From: Strigamia acuminata
Taxonomy: Eukaryota; Arthropoda; Chilopoda; Geophilomorpha; Linotaeniidae
Direction of reading: 5' to 3'
NCBI GenBank assembly: GCA_949358305.1
Contig: OX442316.1
Location: 12,154,001-12,214,000 of the forward strand
Length of the DNA: 60,000 nucleotides
The translations under genes were made by a program, and so were the position numbers. The notes under the pieces are model-generated. The model worked only from the letters and a program-made list of their open reading frames with translations, ran no database searches and was not told the DNA's origin. This document shows positions 46,641-58,000 of this stretch, one piece after another; the stretch's first letter is position 1; each line of letters begins with the position of its first letter.

Positions 46641-47201
46641 TAATTTTTGGTTATTATTTAGTTCTTGAATTTATTTTAACGATTAACACTGTAACTCATT
46701 AAATGGACGCTGTGCAATTTCACACAAGTGTTATTATACACCACACGGATGAGACTATTTTTAAAACATGAATCAAGAGGCTGCTATTGTTATTCTAACT
46801 GAACTAGGTTAATGCTTTGATGGGCGTTTGAAGAGAGAAAATAACAATATTAAGATGCATTTTCATTTTAATTTGTAATTTTTTTTCCTAATACTGTATT
46901 ACAAAATATGACTTATAGTGGCATTTCGCGCTTTAAGGCGATCGTTTTTTATCTAATAACATTGGGGAACTACATGTCAGGTTATTACCACGGTGAGAAC
47001 TTTCCAGCTGCAATTTGTCGTGTTTACGAGTTTGCTGATATCTGTATCCAATGTGGGTATAAAAATAAAATGTAAAAAATCAATTTTTTTTTTATTGTAA
47101 TAAGGTGCCAACTCCAGCAATGAGAAAGTAGAACATTGAAAAAAATACTTCTCAGTTCTTAGAACCATCATCGAAAATTTTAATAAGAATTCCGCAAAAA
47201 A

Positions 47202-47608
47202 TTAGCAAGCATCATCAAATGACATTTTAAGAGTAATCGGAATAATTTCATTTGAATTGGCGTCCATTTTGTCATCCTCAAAAATGTCGAGAGAACCGGT
47301 TCCAGGTTTTGGATTACTACTCGAAGCCAATTGCTAAATAAGAGATTACTTTGATGTTAAGCTTAAATAATAAAAATGCAAAAAACGCAAACAATTCGTA
47401 CCAAAGCACTCGCGTACACGCTGTCGGAGCCATTAACCGTTCCTTCAAATGATCGGAAAAAACTTGAATTTCTGCATTATTCGGTCAATTATTTTTACTT
47501 TTCCACACACATTTCAGCATTTGATTCACTAACTTTATGTCTCCAAGCTTCTTCGACATATTTCTTCCTAAAACTTGCAACGATGGTGAAAAATCAGCTT
47601 CAGGGTGA
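47202..47608 (-). other. Distal alternative 3' exon set of D52
   Basis: Three exons, 47608-47534 (75 bp), 47471-47402 (70 bp) and 47333-47202 (132 bp with stop), copy the last three D52 exons. They encode MSKKLGDIK, then NSSFFRSFEGTV, then a new acidic tail ending KMSFDDAC. All phases match the proximal set (102, 61 and 132 bp). They can therefore replace it after exon 49468-49409 to give a 223-residue isoform. They could instead be a decayed partial gene copy, but open frames and intact splice sites argue against that. Confidence 0.72.
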
Positions 47609-50600
47609 CTAATACAAAATAATATTCAATATACAAACAAATCACGAAAATCTTAATAAAAAATAAGTGTTAGTTTTACGCATTTCAAAAGTTTAATTTT
47701 ATTTCTTATATATATATATGCACATCATAATATATGTATATACAGATTGATTGACCCAAAAACACGGGTAGGTTAAAAGTGTTATTTCCAACGTCAGGAA
47801 ATTCTATACAAATAAGCGCAAACCAAAAAGCCCCCTCCCCCCAGATCCCTTTGGGATTCAGGAAATGTTTTGGACACACTTCAATATTTAATAATAATAC
47901 TAGATAAATAAAATACACATATGCACAATTGCATCTAGATTCAGTTCAACTCAGGGAAAGAAAGGGTTAATCAAAATAGGAAAACACACTTAAAATTTAG
48001 ATGAAAAAATCGAATCATTGGAATGATTCTAATATCAGAAAAACATCAATAAGTTGGAAGAATATTTGGCATTTCCGCAAAATCACTTTTCTATCACTAA
48101 GCAAAAGAATTGTTAGATCAAAAAACCATTGACATTTGTGTGGTCCAGTATTTGTAAAGAATATTGAAAACAAAAAAAGTAAAATTAAAACAGTAGCTGC
48201 ATTCAAAAAGTCGTGGTTTAAGTGTTCCAGGAGTTTGTCTTTTTCCTTTTGTGATGTTAAAAAATACAAAAACAAACACCTAAAACGCTTAAAACACTAA
48301 TTTTCGAATGCAGCTAATGCGAAATGTGTAACTTAAGACTGTTTAACACATGTCTCGACTTTGTAAAGCAATTACATAGGCTTCTCTTCAGGAATAGTAG
48401 GTGTAGTAACTGGAGTAGCACCGTCTGATTTGCGATCTTCCACGCTTTCTAAGGCTTCCTCAAAATTCTGCATACTATTGCTACGAGAACCGCTCATCTT
48501 TGTCTAAATATTGACCATTATCTTATTACTAACTCAGCATTCATCAAATTATCACGATTATTTCACTCGAAAACAAAATTAACCAATCACTAACTCGATT
48601 AGAAGCATTATAATTGCATCGATTCACTTAAACTGGCGTGTTTCGCCATTTTAAACTACAGAAAATAATTCAAAAGCGACATATAAAGTCGTTATTGTTT
48701 CCTACATAATCGTTTTTGTCTCGCGAAATAATCTTTCAAATGCACTGCTGATTTCATACCCGAACATTAGTATAAACACTTCCAACTCTTTCTTCGAACG
48801 ATCGGAATGCTGTTGAATTTCTAAAAATTAAGAAAATAAAGTATAAATTATTGTTGAATAATATATTCCATTACTAAAAGCTTCGGATTTACTTCACATC
48901 TCCTAGTTTCTTTGTTATACTACTGCTCACAGTTCCTAATGCAACTGATGTTTTCTCCGAAGCCGTTTTAATTGCTGTGTTTGTTTTCTGGTAACTAAAA
49001 TAAAGAAAAATATAAATTTATAGTTAAAAAAAGAAAAACTAGTTTAAATAAAGTAGAAATTCACTTTAGGAATTAAGCCTAAACATGTTTTTAGAATGAA
49101 TTACGAAAAAAACAACGAAAAAAAAAAACTATCTAACATAACCTACACAGATGGGTGGAGTATCCCTTGTAAGCTTGAAAGTAGAAAGAATTGTATACAC
49201 ATTATCGTTAGAAGAATTAATGGAGTGTGTGAAAATACATTTACAATTATTGCACTAAGTTGAAGGAACATCAAAACTACGAATTACCAAATTTCGATTG
49301 GACAAGTAAACAGATTTTTTTTTAAAAAAATCGAGGAAAAAAAAAGTCAGTTAGGCATAATCTTCAGAAAACACAAATGATATCAGACCCTTAAAGTAAC
49401 TGACTCACAGGGGTGCACCGGATACAGCTTGATGGATTTCACTTAATTTCTCATTCGCATTTTTAAACCTAAATAAAGAATGAAAAATAATAAACAAAAA
49501 AAAAACAAAAAAAAAATCCAAATAGTAAAGGATAACAAACTAATCCGTTGCAAAAAAAAATAATAAAAAAAAATTTAAAAATTTGAATATCCTAATAGAC
49601 ATTGGGTTCCCAAAAACATTAAATCAAGTACAATCAGCTTGGAAACCATTTCAATAACTTACGCAGTTGACTCCTTGACATTTTTTAAGCCTTGTTCCAT
49701 GTCATCACGAAATTCTTTCCACACAGTAACGCCGAGTTTCCTTTTCAGCTCGTGACTCCGTCTCAAAAGCGACCCCAGCACTTGACGCAAAGTTTGAATT
49801 TCCTCTTCGGTCTGTAAAAATTGTTAAAAATTATTAAATACATTAAAAAAAAAAAATTTAATCAAACCTTGGCGAGTTCAGTGCGCCATTCTTCCTCTAA
49901 TTTCGCTCTTTGCTCCGGATCCATGTTTTGTAAGTTTTCGTGCACGCCGCTATCGGGAGTGGTCGATTCGTAGGCCCCAGCCACCTCTTCAGCAGCATCA
50001 TAAAAATTATCAACACCTACGAAATAAAAAGAAAAAAACAACAAATCACGTCAATCTCGAGTTCGTTGACTGAATAATTACAAACAAGACAAATTTGTGC
50101 ATGATTAATCGACCTCAACTCAAACTCAAACCATGTCACGTGCTTAAAAATGTATTAAAATACTTGTTCCGCAAAACAAATACCATTTGCAACAAAAAAG
50201 ACAAATAAATGAAAGAAATAAAATAAAAAAAAATTGTTAAATAAAAAAATTAGGTCAATTTTTTTCCACATTTTTTTTTTTCACCTGGAAATTTCTTTAG
50301 CTTAAGAAACCTTAAGAATCTGTTGAACAAAACTCTGTCTCGACGTTGAATATCCCGAGGATTCATCCTGCCATTACCATTGGTGAGCACTCTTTCTAAA
50401 TCATCATCGCAATCGGTATACATGGCATGATCCAACAGCGCTTCATCTTCGTAACGTTTCCTAATTTCCTTCTTTCCGTACAGATCTTCGTGCATTAAAA
50501 AATCTTCGAGTTGATCATCGTGGTATCCATCCGAATGAGTATTTTCCAACTCCCGTTCGAAAGTATCTTCGTACAACGACGAATCCGATAAGTTTTCCTC

Positions 50601-51852
50601 TTCCGTGCCATGTGGCACATTCCTCTTTTTACCTGCCAGCTTTCAGCCCTCGAAAAACAACCTGACGTGAGATTGATCGGATTTCTAACTTCGATTTGAC
50701 AGACAGTCGGTACGGAAATCTGTACGGACCTTGATGGATAATTTTGTTTAAGTACTCAACTTTGCTCAGTCAAGTTTTAAAAGTTCCAGGTATGAACAAA
50801 CTTGAGCCTGAGGCGGTTAAAATGGAGCGAACCCATTTGCTTTTTGTGCTCGCCAGCAACAGGTAGTGACTCATGTTTGACGTCAAAATGGTTTGTATTC
50901 AGATAAAACTGGAGTACATTCTTGCCACCTGAAATATTACTGTTTGTTTTTTCCTTTAGGTGCATTTTGCACATCAAATAAAAAATAAATAAATTGACAT
51001 TTTTTTTTTTTAAATATTTTTTTTTGTTTTAATTTAGTTAGAATTTTTTTTTTTTTTTAATTAATAATTTTTTGGATTTATCAATAAAATTTTAAATTTA
51101 TCAATAACGCTTTCGATTTATCTCTATATACACGCCTTCAATTTCATTATTTTTAACGAAATTGATTAGAACTTTGATGAAGTTGTTTGTTTTTAGGTTT
51201 TCTAGTTGATCGGCCATATTGAATTTCTAAAGACAATTCGCGAAGGAGTTGATTTAAAAATAAAATTGAAAAAAAAAACAGTAAAGCAATAAAATATAAA
51301 GGAGGAAAAAAAAAGTTTGGTATTTTTATACCATTTTTATCTTCTAAATTTATAATTAATACAAAAAAAAAGCAATTTCCACTCTGAAATGATCAAATTA
51401 AACATTGATACCAACTAACCAACATGTATTGGGAATTGTGATCAATTTTTAACTTGTAATTCGAAGGAAACAAATCGACAAATCGCAGGTATAAAAATAG
51501 TTTTTCAACGTAATGTTTATAGATTTATATAGATATGTAATTGAATTTTGACGGAGAACAAATAGATTGTGAATTTACACCGAAAACGATTAAAATACAT
51601 CAAAATAGAACCGTTTTCGAGGTTACCATCTTTAACATCTGTTTGCTGCCATTGTCTGACTCACAATTCCCACGAATTAAAGAAAATTGCTCGTGTTTTT
51701 CTGTTTCATCAAGACTTAGGGAAGCAACTAATAAATATTTTAGTTCTTTGATTCACAGACGTGAGCGGTATTAATTTATAGCCTATTTCTATGCGATTAC
51801 GTGTCAAATTCTTACCTTGCTGGTATGTTTTATCAGCATTTGTAGTGCTCAT
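47202..51852 (-). CDS. Tumor protein D52 family homologue with alternative 3' exons
   Basis: The short form joins exons 51852-51816, 50016-49868, 49811-49663, 49468-49409, 48994-48893, 48820-48760 and 48503-48372 into 229 residues. A start exon MSTTNADKTYQQ leads into AKLEEEWRTELAK, the coiled coil TEEEIQTLRQVLGSLLRR, HELKRKLGV, AIKTASEKTSVALGTVSSSI, TKKLGDVKNSTAFRSFEERV and the tail TPTIPEEKPM. This is the TPD52/TPD52L order end to end. D52 proteins form coiled-coil oligomers and act in vesicle trafficking. Exon 50632-50285 (348 bp, phase 1-1) is an optional cassette adding 116 acidic residues. Exon 49468-49409 (60 bp) is also skippable. A second set of 3' exons at 47608-47202 gives another C-terminus. 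Confidence 0.9.
50285..50632 (-). other. D52 optional cassette exon (116 residues)
   Basis: Flanked by CTGGCAG and GTGAAA, phase 1 at both ends and exactly 348 bp. It can sit between the start exon and the first coiled-coil exon without changing frame. It encodes an acidic stretch (HDDQLEDFLMHEDLYGKKEI) followed by a basic end (RDRVLFNRFLRFLKLKKFPG). I recognise no domain in it. Confidence 0.7.
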
Positions 51853-52073
51853 GATGGCACAGAACTTGAACTAGTCTTTTTCTGCTATTTCTGCTGATAA
51901 TGCACACCTGATTTTAATGCTTGGCAAATTGTGTTGTAGGCTTACGACGTTTTGCACCTGTGGCAAGTGTCGTAAACAGTCAAAATGGTTTCTATTTCCG
52001 GTTTTTGAAAAAATTTGTGCAGTAACTAACTGTACACTTTTAAAAGTAAATTCAAATCGTGAAAAAATAACGT

Positions 52074-52349
52074 TTAGTTTTTATAAGTAGTGGGATATTG
52101 TTTTAAATCATTTAGAAAAATCAATTTTGAGTCTTGACGTAATTTCGACGCTGCGAGTCTGGATTCCAACCGGAAGTTGTTCTCTTTAAAATGTGATTTG
52201 TGTTTGTTGTTTACTTTCCATTTGATGATTTTTGTACCTGGTTTGATACTCAACTTATTCGGTGTTTTAACACCATAACTTTGATCCTGGTGTGGATCAA
52301 AGAGAGATCTCATCCATCGCTGTTTGAAATCAAATTTTAAAAACAGCAA
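52074..52349 (-). CDS. Small basic ORF divergent from SF3B6
   Basis: A 91-codon frame from ATG 52349, only 18 bp from the SF3B6-A ATG on the other strand. It is Lys/Arg/Asn-rich (QRWMRSLFDPHQDQSYGVK, NKHKSHFKENNFRLESRLAA) with no intron and no recognised family. A CAG acceptor-like site lies just inside the 5' end, so it may be an exon. It could be a small mitochondrial or nuclear basic protein, or chance. Confidence 0.35.
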   Translation of the reverse strand: MLFLKFDFKQRWMRSLFDPHQDQSYGVKTPNKLSIKPGTKIIKWKVNNKHKSHFKENNFRLESRLAASKLRQDSKLIFLNDLKQYPTTYKN

Positions 52350-52367
52350 TACACTAAACCATTTAAA

Positions 52368-53279
52368 ATGGCTATGCAGAGAAAAACCAACGTCAGTAAA
52401 TCGTGATTAATTACCAAACAATTTTGTCCTATTCTTTCGTGTTTCAACGTTACATTTTATTTGAGTACGGAAACAAATCTGATTCTAGATTTTTCTGTTT
52501 CAGGTCCGATTACCACCTGAGGTAAACCGGATTTTGTACGTACGGAATCTGCCGTACAAAATAACCGCTGAAGAAATGTATGACATATTCGGAAAATATG
52601 GTGCCATTAGGCAAATCAGAGTGTAAGGTTAATTATAATAAATACTAATAAAAAAAAATTCGGTTAAGAGCTGCAAAGTAAGCAGCTGTGCCTTAACCAT
52701 CATGTGTGTTTAAGGGCCGAAGCCCATTCCGTCCTTGTCAAGGGGAGTGCTAACCTTCTCTCCTTTCATACAACACGATGTAAATTACTACTAGATCCCC
52801 TTATATAGTTGTGTACAATTGGCCACTAGTTAGGCTGATGCGTCAAAATTCATTGTCATTTATTAATTAGAAATTACTTCGTGTGGGTTAAATCCTTTTT
52901 GCTTTGAACTTTACTTAAGGGAATTCAATTATTTGTTGAGATACATTTAAATCGGAGTATTCAAATAGAAATAAAATGCGATTTTTTTATAATTTGTATT
53001 TATTTTCTTTCACATTAGGTGGCGCTGTACCCACGTTTAATTGTTTGATTTTCTGTTGTCAGTGGAAACACTCCAGAAACTAGAGGAACTGCATTTGTCG
53101 TTTATGAAGACATTTTTGATGCAAAAAATGCGTGTGATCATTTATCTGGATTTAACGTGTGCAACAGATATTTGGTGGTATTGTACTATCAAGCCACCAA
53201 GGCGTTTAAGAAGATAGATCAAGAAAAGAAGAAAGATGAATTGGATAAAATGAAATATAAATATGGTTTAAACACGTAA
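52368..53279 (+). CDS. SF3B6: SF3b complex subunit p14, copy A
   Basis: Three exons (52368-52391, 52504-52622, 53063-53279) give 119 residues; the human protein has 125. The start is [19 protein letters not shown]. The RNA-recognition motif has RNP2 [12 protein letters not shown] and RNP1 [11 protein letters not shown], followed by [21 protein letters not shown]3B6 sits in the U2 snRNP SF3b complex, binds the N-terminal region of SF3B1 and contacts the branch-point adenosine. The first donor is GTCAGT rather than the GTAAGT of copy B, and intron 2 is enlarged to 440 bp by a hairpin-bearing insertion absent from copy B. Confidence 0.95.
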
Positions 53280-54004
53280 AAAAAATACAGAAATTGCCTT
53301 CGTGTGTGCAATTATAATAAAATAGCAGTGAAAATTTTGCTTTTATAATTTACAATTTTGCTTGGGCAAAATGGTTGAAAATTATACCAAATTCAAGATT
53401 GGAACTACAAAAACTGTGTAATACTTAAAGGACGGATTTTTAACAGCTTATAGACGCACATTGTTTTGTTTTGTGTAACCAAATCAAGCAGTTTAATTTC
53501 TTTGTTCTGTGACACAAAAAAAAAAAAAAAAATAATATTAGTAAAAATTATTGTTAAAAAATGAAGTAAAAAGATATAAGAAATAAATTATTACAAACTA
53601 GCATCTTGTTATGGTTTGAATAAATAATTACCAACAAATATCAAATCTTCTTACGCTACCAATTCGTAAATAAAATAATCCTAATTTTTCACTTTTGAAG
53701 TTTCCACGGGTCCATGGTAAAACACCAAAGTCCATTGAGAAATTTGATTGGTCTTTGCTATAGCAACGTAAAATCTGACCAATGAAAAAGTACGTTTCTT
53801 AAATCGTAGGCTGATAGGTATGTACAGCCAATAGGACGAGACAACATGGCTTCCAAAGTCTCACAAGGCAAGGTTGATCGTTTGTAGATGAATAATCTTC
53901 ATTTACTTTATAAGCAAAATCATACCATCTAAATCAACCACCGGTGTTTTAACTTCGGTAGATCTTAATCTTTACACCACTGCTTGAAATCGGAAGTATT
54001 TAAA
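53280..54004. other. Spacer between the SF3B6 copies
   Basis: Contains the copy A 3' UTR (AATAAAAT at about 53316) and the copy B promoter and 5' UTR. The last 55 bp before copy B (GCTTGAAATCGG ... TTTAAAATGGC) resembles the copy A leader, so the duplication included the 5' UTR. No other gene was found. Confidence 0.5.
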
Positions 54005-54540
54005 ATGGCGATGCAAAGGAAAGCGAACGTAAGTAAATCGTATTTTCCTTCCATACCATTTTCATATTAAATGATTATTGACTATTGATGGCGAATATTC
54101 TGATTGTTATTCTGTTACAGGTTCGGTTGCCACCAGAGGTAAATCGGATTTTGTATATCCGAAATCTGCCGTACAAAATAACAGCTGAGGAAATGTACGA
54201 TATCTTTGGTAAATACGGCGCCATTAGACAAGTCCGAATGTAAGTTTATTCAATGTCATTCATATTTTTATTATTAAATCTACGAATTTTATAATATCTG
54301 TTGATTTTATATTTTATTTTCAGTGGAACTACGCCAGAAACTAGAGGAACAGCATTTGTCGTTTACGAAGACATTTTTGATGCCAAAAATGCTTGCGATC
54401 ATTTGTCAGGATTTAACGTGTGCAACCGATATTTGGTTGTGCTGTATTACCAACCGACCAAGGCGTTTAAGAAGATAGATCAAGAAAAGAAGAAAGATGA
54501 CTTGGATAAAATGAAATATAAATATGGTTTAAACACGTGA
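54005..54540 (+). CDS. SF3B6: SF3b complex subunit p14, copy B
   Basis: Three exons (54005-54028, 54121-54239, 54324-54540) of exactly the same lengths as copy A (24, 119 and 217 bp) give 119 residues. The copies differ at only a few residues: MQRKAN for MQRKTN, ILYIRN for ILYVRN, RQVRIGTTPE for RQIRVGNTPE, YQPTK for YQATK, KDDLDK for KDELDK. Many synonymous sites also differ. Both copies look functional. Introns are short here (92 and 84 bp). Confidence 0.95.
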
Positions 54541-55077
54541 AAAGTCAAAAATTGTTTGTGTAAGCAATTTTTCATAATAAAAACAAGAATAAAGATTTTG
54601 CTACTACCTAAAGAAATGCATTCTATTTATTTACAGTTAATGATGAAGCACCAAATTTCAAGATTTTAACTACGCGTAATAAATTAATGATATTTAATGG
54701 ACGGAGTTTTAAATGTTGCATAAAAATATTTTTCTCTAAAAAGTTTTACATTAATTTGTTACAATATTAGTACAGATTTAAAAACGTAAAGAAGGTGTAC
54801 ATTTACTTAAAAAAATAACCAAATAGTACAATAGTGCCTTTTAAAAAAAAAAATACATTTATACAAAAAAAATATAATAAATTGCCATCTTCCGAAAATC
54901 GATATTACAATTTAAAAAATATTTGTACAGACTATTTAAATTTGCACGTTAATAAGATCATAAGATGTTTTGTGCGAGAATGAACCCATTAATCATATTA
55001 ACTTGTAAGTGCGAAAACTTGTTCGAAAAGCGCCGCCATCGCGCTTGGCTTTACCGCTCGAGCCGTCGATTCTAACT
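54541..55077. other. Convergent 3' intergenic spacer
   Basis: Lies between the 3' ends of SF3B6-B and NAPRT. AT-rich, with poly-A signal words (AATAAA near 54574 and 54589). No gene was found. Confidence 0.5.
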
Positions 55078-58000
55078 CTAGCAAAGTTCTCCGATCGGGG
55101 CATTTTGCAGCCACAAATCGTGTAGAAAGTTATAAAGTGAATCTGTTACGCTCACCTGCATAAACGAAATAAATTAAACAATTTTTAAAATTGAATTTCA
55201 GTGCAAAAAATCACAAAACAAGTGAAAGTGGACCGTAAAATACAAAAAATTTATGATTTTCCATGAAACCAGTCACCAATGCACCAATATATCTATTTTT
55301 TACTCTTTCCTTCTTTAATTCCTCCTCGTAATGTACTGGGTCGCACTTTGAGTAAGACAACATGTAATAAAGATCACCGATTAGTGAGGGCAAAGTTAGT
55401 ACTAAGGAAGGATCGCTAGCAATGCTTGTGTAAAAACCCATAAAGGCCATTTAATTTACGTTGAAATATTGAAATATTGCAATAAAAGTATCGTACCTTA
55501 TATGGAGTAGGGTTTAAATTCCTCTTATGATCATTGCGTAAAGCTTTTAAAGAATCTTTAACTCGTTGCCGAACTTGTTCCAATGATGGCAATGTTTGCG
55601 TAATCTAAATTTAAAAGAAAATTACACTTAAATGTAGAAAATGAACGATACAATTTCACTGACCTTTCCTTCCTTCCAATACTCTTTGTACATCGATTCC
55701 ACTTTTACCGGACTAACATATGCTCGTTTTGATTCCTTCGAGATTCCAAATATAAGTAAAATAAATTTTAAACGGCAAACAGACTCACGAAAAATGGATG
55801 CCGGCACAGAACTCGTTTCCCAACTTCAGGCGCTGGTTCGCAGGTCCTTTGAAGTAGATCTAACAAAGCGTGTCCTGTGATAAAAAGAAGCATCTAGCTC
55901 TAAGTCTGTAAAATATTCATACAATTTAAAATAAAAATAAAATACAATAAAAAAAACATTTTAAATCAAACAAAAATAAATGGATAAAATCAACCAAAAT
56001 AAGTATGCGCTCATACCATCTTGCCCATACAGCCTGAAAACATTTTTTCTTCCTGGCACAGTCACCTTGTCAACGTCTTGACTCAATTTGATGCGCGGTT
56101 GACCATTAACTTCGACCAACTAAGATTAACATTTAGCCATCTCGAAAACAACTAAAGACACATGCTTTTTTTGTTAGTTACACCTTGTACACGCATCCTA
56201 AAGCAGGTTGTTTCTGGCATGTAACGAGGTGAGTGCCTATACCAAAGCAATCAATTTTATGTCCTTGTTCGTTCAGCGACACGATTGTCTCTTCATTGAT
56301 GTCGTTGCTGGCGACAATGACCAAGTTTTGAAACCACGAAACGTCGAATCTAAAAGAAAATACAAATAAAATAAAATATATAAAAAAAAACTAGAAATAA
56401 AACTGAACAAACTTTTCTCCAATCATGCAAAATGCTTCACGTGCAACATTGGATAAATAAGCGAGATCTCCGCTGTCAATCCGAACGCCTTTGGCTTTGA
56501 AACCCAGATCATTGAGAGCCAGCGCAACAGCGCAGAAGTTGAGCATGCCGCTCCTGTAAAAGACAAATCATTAAAACATTAAATTTGATATTAAAAATAA
56601 AACATTTTGTTTTCCACGCTCTGAATAACAATAACGTGAGTCATCGGTTCAAGTCACGTATTCACGTAGATGATTCTCTACCAGTTAAGTGTTCAACAGA
56701 GCATACGACAGTACATAAAGCCCAAATCTTATTAGCCGAACAGATTTTTAAGTTTTGAACTCTATAGGCAACACATCTCCAGACAGGACATAGAACAAAG
56801 TGATAATGATAACCAATTAAGGCGTGCATGAATGCCAGAAGGAATTAATCTCCCGTCAAAGCAGCAGTCATTCAAGATGCCTTCTTCAGTGTGTCGCTTA
56901 GGCGGTGATGCATTGCCAATAATATGTTCTTGGCTGAGTGAAACATTAAGAAAAATAAAACAAATTCAATCAATAATCAATAATAACTTAAATTAAAGAT
57001 GAAAACTGTTTCAATTGATGCATACGCACATTTTACGAGTAAAATAATACTGTGAAACACGGAACTGAAACTGCAATTTAAAAATGTGTAACGGGCCCGT
57101 GCTGAAATCACCTTACAACATCGTACGTGTCGATGAGAGCCATGAATCCATCTGGAAACGCAATAGCGTACGAAATTAAAGCTGCCAGTTCGCCTTCGCT
57201 GGCTTGATCCGGTAAAACGTGAAGAACTTTAGAAACTCGTTCACGCCACAGAACTGTCAGCTGGACAAAATCAATTGATTCCTTTGGCTTATTTTTGTAG
57301 TTCAATGACTATTTAAATAAATAAATATATAAATAATTAAATTTTTAAAAAATTAAATGATTTTACTCGAAATTTTAAATCCTCTAATGATGAAAATGAT
57401 GTTATAAAAGCATGTGCATGGGTTCCGCGAATGGGTATATTAAATAACTTGCCAGCTAATACATTACTGGTACCATCAAAACCTTTAAATTATTCAAATT
57501 GTGATTACACGGTAATACGGCAGTTAAAATCAATAATCCGGCAATTTACCACCCATATAAGCATATTTTGAAGCGGATAAACCTCCATCGGGTCCTTGTG
57601 CACGTCTTAAGCCGAATTCCAATAATGTAATATTCGAACCAGCAGCTAGTCTGAATCTTGAAGCGTTGGTAGCGACTAAACTGAAATTTTCACACAAATA
57701 AAATTAATACTATTTTATTAATTTGATTTTCTTTATTTTACCTAGCATAGTTGACTAATGTGAGCAGAGTGGTCTCCAAAATTTGTACAATTGCTAAAGG
57801 ACCTTCGATCCTCATTAGTGGTACACGAGGGAACACAACAGAGCCTTCGTCAATAGCATACAAAGTGACTTCTTTTGGAGTTAATGTGCGCAAAAAGTCG
57901 AAAAATTCCGTTTGTACGTTAGGCAGTGTTTCTTGCAAATATACAATATCTAGAATTATAAAAAAAAAAAAAATTCATTATAATAATAGCTAGGAAATAT

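Larger units (their letters stand above)
45098..47201. other. Dscam upstream intergenic region
   Basis: It holds the Dscam promoter side, a foldback repeat and an 8-bp satellite (listed separately). The open frames at 45459-45800 and 45687-45923 lie in the foldback and have no family resemblance. Nothing else was recognised. Confidence 0.5.

Noticed and set aside
56590-56720. tRNA-like element in NAPRT intron 6 (GGTTCAAGTC and CTGGTAGAG words)
   Set aside because: The A-box-like and B-box-like words are on opposite strands, so they cannot form one pol III promoter.
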